Part shown: piece after piece, positions 1 through 5,447 of the stretch
Layout of the letters: each line of letters begins with the position of its first letter
Numbering within the stretch: the first letter of the stretch is position 1
Assembly: GCA_964506645.1 (NCBI GenBank)
Contig: CAZDML010000128.1
Location: 1-5,840 of the forward strand
From: CAZDML01 sp964506645
Lineage (GTDB): Bacteria; Elusimicrobiota; Elusimicrobia; 2-01-FULL-59-12
Reading direction: 5' to 3'
DNA length: 5,840 nt
The notes under the pieces: generated by a model
Seen by the model: only the letters and a program-made list of their open reading frames with translations
The model's database searches: none
What the model was told of the DNA's origin: nothing
Translations under genes and position numbers: made by a program

Positions 1-1076
1 AACTTTCCTTCGCAGATGAAAAAGACGTGATGGCCGTCGTCGAAGCCTTCGTGAAAAAAGCGTTCACCTCGGTGGTCTCGGCCCCGTTCCCGAACCCTAT
101 TCCACATATTTCTTACGACGAGGCCATGACCCGGTTTGGCTCAGATGCGCCCGATATGCGCTATGGCATGGAGTTGCACGATATTTCCGATCTCGTCAAA
201 TCCTGTGGGTTCCAGGTATTTGCCAAGACCGTGCAGTCCGGCGGGTCCGTGCGTGGGATTTCCGTTCCCGGCGGAGCGGTATTTTCCCGCAAGGATACCG
301 ACGATTTAACACAGTGGGCCAATACCCTAGGCGCTAAGGGGCTTGCCTGGATCAAATGGACGGCCAGTGGCGCGGAATCGCCGATTGCCAAATTCTTCCA
401 ACCCAATGAGCTCGACCTCATTCGCAGTGCGGTGCAGGCCCAAGAAGGCGACATCAGCTTTTTTGTGGCCGATGTGCCGGCCACGGTGTTTAAAGTGCTT
501 GGACTCCTGCGCAAACGTATGGCCGACAAACAAAAACAGATTCCCGAAGGACAATGGAAATTTGTCTGGGTGGAAAAATTTCCGTCCTTTGAATGGGACG
601 GCGATGCCAAACGATGGAACGCCGTGCATCACCCCTTTACCTCCCCACGCCCGGAAGATTGGGCGGTGCTGCGTGAGGCTCTGGCCAAAGGCATCGGCGA
701 TCCCAGTGTGACCCCGCTGCATCAGGTCCGTGCGCGTGCTTACGACCTAGTCTTAAACGGCGTCGAAATCGGTGGCGGCAGCATTCGTATTCACCAGAGC
801 GAAAATCAGGACCTCATTTTCCAATTGCTTCAAATTCCGCCAGAAACGGCCAAACTGCAATTCGGCTTCCTTTTAGAGGCGCTGGCGTTCGGCGCTCCGC
901 CGCATGGCGGGTTTGCCCTGGGGCTCGATCGTTTTGCGGCCCTCTTGACCGGCGAGCCGACCATTCGTGATGTGATCGCATTCCCTAAAAACCAGAAGGG
1001 TCTCGACCTTATGTCCAAAGCGCCCTCTCCTGTCTCAGAACAGCAGTTGCGTGACCTGCATATCAAACTGCGCTGA
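1..1076 (+). CDS. aspS: Aspartyl-tRNA synthetase, C-terminal part (5' end outside window)
   Basis: Class II aminoacyl-tRNA synthetase that charges tRNA-Asp with aspartate in the cytosol. The frame is already open at base 3 (L-S-F-A-D-E-K-D before the first GTG/ATG at 27/30), and that stretch matches the family's usual 'SF.D..DVM' segment, so the gene begins upstream and 27 is not its start. About 357 residues are visible, against roughly 590 for a full bacterial AspRS. Seen in order: the PFPNPIPHISYDEAM segment leading into the catalytic core; a bacterial-type GAD insertion domain (about visible residues 60-175); the FEWD and HHPFTSP segments of the core (about 196-214); NGVEIGGGSIRIH (about 251-263); and class II motif 3, GAPPHGGFALGLDRF (about 297-311, with its ATP-binding Arg), followed by the family C-terminal IRDVIAFPK and APSPV. 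No frameshift or missing key residue is seen. The anticodon-binding domain and motifs 1 and 2 lie outside. Whether it is discriminating or also charges tRNA-Asn cannot be judged from this part. Confidence 0.97.
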   Translation, partial: LSFADEKDVMAVVEAFVKKAFTSVVSAPFPNPIPHISYDEAMTRFGSDAPDMRYGMELHDISDLVKSCGFQVFAKTVQSGGSVRGISVPGGAVFSRKDTDDLTQWANTLGAKGLAWIKWTASGAESPIAKFFQPNELDLIRSAVQAQEGDISFFVADVPATVFKVLGLLRKRMADKQKQIPEGQWKFVWVEKFPSFEWDGDAKRWNAVHHPFTSPRPEDWAVLREALAKGIGDPSVTPLHQVRARAYDLVLNGVEIGGGSIRIHQSENQDLIFQLLQIPPETAKLQFGFLLEALAFGAPPHGGFALGLDRFAALLTGEPTIRDVIAFPKNQKGLDLMSKAPSPVSEQQLRDLHIKLR

Positions 1077-1110
1077 CCCTTGCCCGCCCTGTTGGAAACT
1101 ACGTCTTAAA

Positions 1111-1758
1111 ATGGTAATTTTTAAACCAATGAAGGGCGCGCTGTTGTCTCTTGTTTGCGGGAGTCTTGCGATGTTGTTCGTCGGGCTGGTGTTTACGGTC
1201 CGTACCGCCCGCGCGGAATTTCCTTCCTACGAAACGACGATCTCCGAAGACCATCCTATGCTTTCTGCAGCGTCCGAAGCGGAAGATACGCGACCCGCGA
1301 GCGATCCGGTCACTCAGATGCTCGACCGCTGGGCGACTGCTTCCAGCGAAGCCTCCGCCGTATCCTCTTCAGAAGCCGCCGTGCCACTGACCGATGCCGT
1401 TGCTTCGAGCGTTTCGTCCTCTGCCGAGATGGCACCGGTAGTTCAGGAAGCTGTTTCCTCAGTATCGTCGGAGCCGTCGGCCGCGGTGGTTGAAACCCCA
1501 CCGGCTCCTCCCGTGGAAGTGGCACAGCCTGCTCCTGAAAGCGAACGCCCAGCATCGACCGTGTCGTTCCCGAAAAACTATAAAGTGTGGATTTATCAGG
1601 AAAACGGCGACTGCCTGTGGCGCATCGCTCAGAAAGTCTACGGCGACAAAGAAAAGTGGCGCATCATCTATCTGGCCAACCGCGATGTCATCCGCGATCC
1701 CAATAAAATTTATCCCAAGCAGCGCTTGCGCATTCCGCCGGCGGACTGGCAACCATGA
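1111..1758 (+). CDS. Exported or membrane-anchored LysM-domain protein with Ser/Ala/Pro-rich linker
   Basis: A 215-residue protein in three parts. Residues 1-36 are a signal sequence or N-terminal anchor: basic start, hydrophobic stretch at about 9-30, then R-T-A-R-A before EFPS, an AxA-like signal peptidase I site. Residues about 37-155 are low-complexity, rich in Ser, Ala, Val, Pro and Glu, with a loose repeat (AVSSSEAAV 83-91, AVASSVSSSAEMAPV 96-110, AVSSVSSEPSAAVV 114-127). Residues about 157-209 form one LysM domain (Y-x-E-N-G-D-C-L-W-R-I-A, then YGDKEKWRIIYLAN and IYPKQRLRIP), a fold that binds peptidoglycan glycans. I infer a periplasmic or cell-wall protein with the LysM held off the membrane by a flexible spacer; no enzymatic domain is present. 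The ATG at 1111 lies 34 bp after aspS and gives the full signal sequence; the ATG at 1129 is an alternative. Ribosome-binding sequence is weak (GGAA near 1094). Cys168 stands where LysM usually has Ser/Thr. Specific role unknown. Confidence 0.85.
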   Translation: MVIFKPMKGALLSLVCGSLAMLFVGLVFTVRTARAEFPSYETTISEDHPMLSAASEAEDTRPASDPVTQMLDRWATASSEASAVSSSEAAVPLTDAVASSVSSSAEMAPVVQEAVSSVSSEPSAAVVETPPAPPVEVAQPAPESERPASTVSFPKNYKVWIYQENGDCLWRIAQKVYGDKEKWRIIYLANRDVIRDPNKIYPKQRLRIPPADWQP

Positions 1759-1777
1759 AGAGTAATAATCAAACAAC

Positions 1778-1888
1778 AAGCGCCAAGCTCCAAAAAATCA
1801 CCAAAAATTTAAGCTCCAATCATGGAAACTTTTGGAAATTCGGTCTTTGGCGCTTATTTGGATCTTGGAATTTGGTGTTTGGAGCTTA
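1778..1888. repeat. Degenerate inverted repeat of AAGCTCCAA / TTGGAGCTT units between the LysM gene and phoH
   Basis: The gap 1759-1897 has no credible gene; most of it is this repeat. AAGCGCCAA (1778-1786) is matched by TTGGCGCTT (1847-1855). AAGCTCCAA at 1785-1793 and again at 1811-1819 is matched by TTGGAGCTT (1879-1887). The left stretch 1785-1810 (AAGCTCC, A-run, TCACC, A-run, TTT) is the approximate reverse complement of 1868-1887 (GAATTTGGTGTTTGGAGCTT). The right half is built from short units such as TTTGGAAATT, TTTGGCGCTT and TTGGAATTTGG. There is no T-tract typical of a Rho-independent terminator and I see no convincing -35/-10 promoter. It resembles the T/G-rich intergenic repeats found in uncultured bacterial genomes; that comparison is from memory, not a search. 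It ends about 10 bp before the phoH ATG, so a transcript hairpin could cover that ribosome-binding region. Confidence 0.7.
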
Positions 1889-1897
1889 CGGAAGCTT

Positions 1898-2818
1898 ATG
1901 ACCAAAAAGATCTATTTACGTGATGCTCAAGAAGCTCTGGTTTTATTCGGACCCCAGGACCAGAACCTGCGTTTTATCGAAAAAACCTATGGGGTACAGG
2001 TTTTTGCCCGCGGCAACATTTTGTCCATCCGCGGCCCGGCCGCCAAAGTCGAAAAGGCCGCGGCCGCGATTGAAGAGATGCGCGACAATACCGGCGCCTC
2101 CGCCGCGGAGGCTCTGGGCGAGCGTCGGCAGGAGAGTGGCCCCGGTCAAGAGGCGGCCTATACCAGCGCGTTGGGGAAGTCGATACGGCCCCGAACGGAG
2201 ATGCAAAAAGACTATGTGGATGCCATTGCGGCGTCGGATATGGTGGTTGCGATTGGCCCGGCGGGAACAGGAAAAACCTATCTGGCCGTTGCGTGCGCAC
2301 TGGCGGCGCTCAAATCCGGATCGATCCATCGCATTATCCTGACGCGACCCGTGGTCGAAGCCGGAGAAAAACTGGGCTATTTGCCCGGCGATTTTTATGA
2401 GAAAGTGAACCCCTACCTCCGTCCACTCTACGATGCCTTTTATGCGATGTTGGGGCCGGACAAATTCCGTCTCTATCGGGATGAAGAAACGATCGAGATT
2501 GCCCCGCTGGCATATATGCGCGGTCGCACCTTAGAAAATGCTTTTGTGATTCTGGATGAAGCGCAGAATACCACACCCGAGCAGATGAAAATGATTTTGA
2601 CGCGCCTGGGGAACGGATCGAAGATGGTCATTAATGGCGATGTGTCGCAAATCGATCTGGAAAACAAGAAACGCTCGGGTCTCGTTCAGTTGCCGCTCAT
2701 CTTAAAAGGCATCAGCGGTCTGCGCTTTATTTATTTCAGCGAAGCCGATGTCGTTCGGCATCGACTGGTGAAGGACATTATTCGCGCCTACCAGGATTGG
2801 GAAAAGAGAGACGACTAA
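1898..2818 (+). CDS. phoH: PhoH-like ATPase (YbeZ/PhoH family)
   Basis: Cytosolic P-loop NTPase of the PhoH/YbeZ family, linked to RNA metabolism and usually encoded next to ybeY. The 306-residue length is normal. Residues about 1-65 form the KH-like N-terminal domain typical of the family (LFGPQDQNLRFIEKTYGVQVFARGN, then a helix). After a variable linker (66-95) the ATPase core starts at IRPRTEMQKDYVDAI. Visible motifs: Walker A GPAGTGKT (120-127); TRPVVEAGEKLGYLPGD (149-165), the family signature; Walker B FVILDEAQNTTPEQMK (216-231); NGDVSQIDL (246-254), a sensor-type motif; and RHRLVKDII near the C-terminus. The ATG at 1898 is chosen because the protein then begins like other PhoH proteins. 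An in-frame ATG at 1832 would add 22 residues translated from the upstream repeat. GGAG (1881-1884) and GGAAG (1890-1894) are candidate ribosome-binding sequences at poor spacing. The next gene starts 3 bp after the stop codon. Confidence 0.95.
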   Translation: MTKKIYLRDAQEALVLFGPQDQNLRFIEKTYGVQVFARGNILSIRGPAAKVEKAAAAIEEMRDNTGASAAEALGERRQESGPGQEAAYTSALGKSIRPRTEMQKDYVDAIAASDMVVAIGPAGTGKTYLAVACALAALKSGSIHRIILTRPVVEAGEKLGYLPGDFYEKVNPYLRPLYDAFYAMLGPDKFRLYRDEETIEIAPLAYMRGRTLENAFVILDEAQNTTPEQMKMILTRLGNGSKMVINGDVSQIDLENKKRSGLVQLPLILKGISGLRFIYFSEADVVRHRLVKDIIRAYQDWEKRDD

Positions 2819-2821
2819 GCT

Positions 2822-4351
2822 ATGAAAACACGCTGGGTATGGGAAGGCTTACGCAACGTCCTGGTATCGCTCCTGCAATGGGTGAACACCAAGCGCGATG
2901 TTTCGGAAAGCGCCCGTAAAGAACGACGGTCCATTTTGCAGCGCGATGTCCATGTGCCGACCCCGCTCGTCACGGCCATCGCTGCGGCGGTGCTGTTCTT
3001 CGTGCTCTTGCCAGAAGTTGGTATGACCACCTCTCATGTCGTGGCGCTTGCCGGGCTTCTGGCCTTGTGCGTCGCTTTCTTTGTGATTTATTTCCGCTAC
3101 GACCTGCCGCAATTTGTGAATGATGATGAAGCCGTTTTTCTTACCGGGCTCAGCGTTGTCCTGGGTGTTCTGATTATTGAAGTCAGTCGTTATATTCCGC
3201 ATTTTTCATTTTATGGGACGCCTGTGGCGTCCATCGCGATTGTCGTTACTCTGCTATTGCATGTACGTCTGGCGCTGCTTATCAGCATGCTGCTGGCGCT
3301 TGTGACCGGCGTGCTGAATGATTTTTCGTTTCACGCGATGGTGGTGGCGTATTTTTCTAGTGGCGTGGCCATGCTGGCGGCCCAGAAAGTGCGTAAGCGC
3401 AGCGATCTCTACCGCGCCGGGTTTCATGTGATGTGGGTGGTCTTCATTACGATTTACGGTCTAGGGCTTTTTTATGGGTGGCCCTGGAAGCTTGTACTCT
3501 TGCACGGTCGTTGGGCGGTCGTGAACGGTGCGCTCTGTGCGCTCATTCCTCTGGGACTTCTGCCGATTCTGGAAACCTTCTTCTCGCGCGTGACCAGCAT
3601 TACGCTTCTCGAAGTGGGGGACTTTAATCATCCGCTCCTTCGCCGGCTCATGCTGGAAGCCCCGGGCACCTATCACCACACGCTGCAGGTCTCGGCCATC
3701 GCCGAGCAGGCGGCTGAAGCGATTGGTGCGAACTCCCTCCTGTGCCGGGTGGGGATGTACTACCACGACATCGGCAAGCTTGTTCATCCGGAATACTTCA
3801 TCGAGAACCAGACGATGCGCCGCAGCGCCAAAGACAAGGCCGAGCATCACGATAAACTGAATCCTTCTATTTCCAGTCTTGTCATCATGTCGCACGTGAA
3901 AGAAGGGGTTGCGCTCGCTCATGCCTACAACGTGCCGGAAGAGGTGATCAAATTTATTCCCGAACACCACGGCACAAGCCTGATCAAATATTTTTATATG
4001 CGCGCACTCGAACAGGGCGATGAGGAAGGCGCGCCGGCCGCTGAATCGTATCGTTACCCCGGGCCCCGCCCGCACTCGCGCGAAACGGTGATCGCGATGC
4101 TTGCGGATTCGGTCGAGGCTGCCAGCCGTACGATCGAAGAGCCGACCTATGAACGTCTGCACGATCTCGTTGAAAAAATCGTCAATAGCAAATTTATGGA
4201 CGGCCAGTTTGATGAAGCGCCCGTGACGCTGCAAGACCTGCGTAAAATTATCGATAGTTTCTCGCAATCGCTCTCCGCAATCTATCACGTGCGTATCGAG
4301 TATCCGGAAATGAAATCGGATAGCCGCCGCATGCTCCCGCCGGAATCCTAA
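2822..4351 (+). CDS. pgpH: 7TM-HD family phosphohydrolase (PgpH/YqfF type), probable cyclic di-AMP phosphodiesterase
   Basis: Inner-membrane protein with a cytosolic HD phosphohydrolase domain; characterised members (PgpH of Listeria, YqfF of Bacillus) hydrolyse c-di-AMP. It has 509 residues. Residues 1-48 are a basic, mostly soluble N-terminus; about 49-252 hold seven or so hydrophobic segments (about 49-66, 73-91, 104-122, 134-149, 150-165, 202-219, 232-252); the HD domain runs from about 260 to 490. HD signatures: EVGDFNHPLLRRLMLEAPGT, then YHHT (His285/286), RVGMYYHDIGK (His315-Asp316), MSHVKEG (His358), FIPEHHGT (His382/383), RYPGPRP, and LADSVEAASR (Asp429). All expected metal-binding positions are present. 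It lacks the roughly 200-residue extracytoplasmic 7TMR-HDED domain that follows the first membrane helix in YqfF (about 710 aa), so it is a short form. The start is 3 bp after the phoH stop, with a weak GAGAG at 2806-2810. The stop overlaps the ybeY start by 1 bp (TAATG). Substrate is inferred from family. Confidence 0.88.
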   Translation: MKTRWVWEGLRNVLVSLLQWVNTKRDVSESARKERRSILQRDVHVPTPLVTAIAAAVLFFVLLPEVGMTTSHVVALAGLLALCVAFFVIYFRYDLPQFVNDDEAVFLTGLSVVLGVLIIEVSRYIPHFSFYGTPVASIAIVVTLLLHVRLALLISMLLALVTGVLNDFSFHAMVVAYFSSGVAMLAAQKVRKRSDLYRAGFHVMWVVFITIYGLGLFYGWPWKLVLLHGRWAVVNGALCALIPLGLLPILETFFSRVTSITLLEVGDFNHPLLRRLMLEAPGTYHHTLQVSAIAEQAAEAIGANSLLCRVGMYYHDIGKLVHPEYFIENQTMRRSAKDKAEHHDKLNPSISSLVIMSHVKEGVALAHAYNVPEEVIKFIPEHHGTSLIKYFYMRALEQGDEEGAPAAESYRYPGPRPHSRETVIAMLADSVEAASRTIEEPTYERLHDLVEKIVNSKFMDGQFDEAPVTLQDLRKIIDSFSQSLSAIYHVRIEYPEMKSDSRRMLPPES

Positions 4352-4803
4352 TGAGTCCGGACGTTGATGTGACGTTCCTGTCTTCGACGCGCATCCCTTC
4401 CGGTGCCGTTTCCAAATCCGATTTAAAGGCACTCTGTGCGTTTACTCTCGGGGCCGAAAAGGTCGCTGGGCCAGTCGAGCTCTCCTTGGAATTTACCGGA
4501 CACGACCGGATTCATCAGCTCAACCGCCATTTCCGCGGGGTTGACCGCACAACGGATGTCATTTCGTTTCGCTATACGCCGCGGCCGGAACTCACCGGCG
4601 ATATCGCAATCAATGTCGTGCAGGCCGCTCTTCAGGCCAAAAAGATGCGCCACTCTCTGGCACGTGAAATCCGCCTCCTCTGGATTCATGGGATGCTCCA
4701 TTTGCTAGACTACACGGACTACAAACCTGTTCCCCGTCGACGGATGTTTAAACGGCAGAATACGCTGCTCCGGCGTTGGGAAAAGAAAGCTGGGAAACGA
4801 TGA
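4351..4803 (+). CDS. ybeY: Endoribonuclease YbeY (rRNA maturation factor), His-His-Asp metal-site variant
   Basis: Single-domain metal-dependent endoribonuclease of the UPF0054/YbeY family, involved in 16S rRNA 3' end maturation and ribosome quality control. The 150-residue length is normal. Motifs: the substrate-region signature LNRHFRGVDRTTDVISF (57-73), which keeps the conserved Arg (62) and TDV-SF; GDIAIN (83-88); and the metal-binding helix HGMLHLLDYTD (113-123). The usual motif is HGxLHLxGYDH; here His113 and His117 are kept, the third His is Asp123 and the Gly is Asp120. Asp at the third position also occurs in other phyla (for example Bacteroidetes-type YbeY, from general knowledge), so activity is probably retained. 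The C-terminus (RRMFKRQNTLLRRW) matches the usual M...Q..LL ending. The ATG overlaps the pgpH stop by 1 bp, which suggests translational coupling. The position after phoH and pgpH is the classical one and supports the call. Confidence 0.92.
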   Translation: MSPDVDVTFLSSTRIPSGAVSKSDLKALCAFTLGAEKVAGPVELSLEFTGHDRIHQLNRHFRGVDRTTDVISFRYTPRPELTGDIAINVVQAALQAKKMRHSLAREIRLLWIHGMLHLLDYTDYKPVPRRRMFKRQNTLLRRWEKKAGKR

Positions 4804-5447
4804 CCTCTCTGAAAGGAAAAAAAGTACTTATTACGGCCGGCCCCACCCGCGAATACTTGGACCCCGTCCGTTTTATTTCCAATGGATCGACCGGTCAGAT
4901 GGGCATTGCGCTGGCTCTGGAAGCCCGCCGACTCGGCGCCAAAGTCACACTCATTTTGGGTCCGATTCCGGGTCCAGCACCGAAAGCGGCCGGCCTCACG
5001 GTTGTTCCCGTGGTGAGTGCCTGGGATATGGGCGAGGCGACCAAAAAACATCTTTCGGGAACCCAGGTGTTTATCGGTGCAGCCGCTGTCTCCGATTACC
5101 GCACCATGCAGCCTCTCACCCATAAAATAAAACGCCACGACGAATCGATGACACTCAAGCTCTACGGCAATCCCGACATTATTGCGATGGTCGGCCACCA
5201 CCCGACACGTCGCCCGAAAATCGTCGTGGGATTTGCTCTAGAGACGGATCATCTACTGCAGAACGCGGCGCTGAAACTTTTGCGCAAGCGGATGGACTGG
5301 ATTGTGGCCAATCGTGAAACCAATATGGGCAAGCCGGTGGGTTCTGCGGTTCTCTTGAATCGGTGGGCCGGCCGGATTGATCTACCGATGATGACCAAAC
5401 CACAGCTGGCTAAGAAAATCTGGAAGGCGGTTCTTGATGAGCGATGA
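4800..5447 (+). CDS. coaB: Phosphopantothenate-cysteine ligase (stand-alone CoaB)
   Basis: Catalyses nucleotide-dependent ligation of 4'-phosphopantothenate with cysteine in coenzyme A synthesis (cytosol). The protein has 215 residues and corresponds to the CoaB half of the usual CoaBC (Dfp) fusion: it begins directly with LKGKKVLITAGPTRE (4-18), the segment that in CoaBC follows the flavoprotein domain. Further motifs: DPVRFISNGSTGQMG (21-35; Asn28 matches the conserved Asn of 'ISNHSSGKMG'), GAAAVSDYR (93-101), HKIKR (108-112, the Lys-rich CoaB motif), NPDII (124-128), VGFALETD (143-150) and DWIVANRE (166-173). The ATG at 4800 overlaps the ybeY stop by 4 bp (ATGA), with GGGAAA at 4792-4797 very close upstream. 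An in-frame TTG at 4776 would add eight residues without homology support. No CoaC decarboxylase domain is fused, so CoaC must be encoded elsewhere. The gene overlaps the uracil-DNA glycosylase start by 11 bp. Confidence 0.9.
   Translation: MTSLKGKKVLITAGPTREYLDPVRFISNGSTGQMGIALALEARRLGAKVTLILGPIPGPAPKAAGLTVVPVVSAWDMGEATKKHLSGTQVFIGAAAVSDYRTMQPLTHKIKRHDESMTLKLYGNPDIIAMVGHHPTRRPKIVVGFALETDHLLQNAALKLLRKRMDWIVANRETNMGKPVGSAVLLNRWAGRIDLPMMTKPQLAKKIWKAVLDER
5422..5427 (+). promoter_or_regulatory. Ribosome binding site for the uracil-DNA glycosylase gene
   Basis: GGAAGG lies inside the end of coaB, 9 bases before the ATG at 5437. It is one of the clearest Shine-Dalgarno-like sequences in the window and decides the start of the next gene. 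A second ATG at 5444 is in another frame. Confidence 0.55.

Noticed and set aside
1051..1110. GTG start for the LysM gene inside the end of aspS
   Set aside because: It would put a Cys-rich, unrelated stretch before the signal sequence. The ATG at 1111 gives a normal signal peptide directly at the N-terminus.
1150..1175. Possible lipoprotein signal at Cys16 of the LysM protein (SLVC)
   Set aside because: The residues before the Cys do not fit the usual L-[AS]-[GA]-C lipobox, and the Cys is inside the hydrophobic stretch.
1832..1897. In-frame ATG upstream of phoH that would add 22 residues (MEIRSLALIWILEF...)
   Set aside because: The added residues are a translation of the intergenic repeat and give a false hydrophobic N-terminus; PhoH proteins are cytosolic and the normal start fits the ATG at 1898.
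1759..1897. Rho-independent terminator or promoter in the LysM-phoH gap
   Set aside because: Inverted repeats are present but there is no GC-rich stem followed by a T-run, and no well-spaced -35/-10 pair could be made out.
3461..4432. Long 323-residue open frame on the minus strand opposite the HD protein gene
   Set aside because: It lies antisense to a well-supported conserved domain, has no recognisable motif, and is rich in Arg/His as expected for a shadow of this codon usage.
4719..5201. 160-residue minus-strand open frame across ybeY/coaB
   Set aside because: It is antisense to conserved CoaB motifs, with no domain signature and no plausible ribosome binding site noted.
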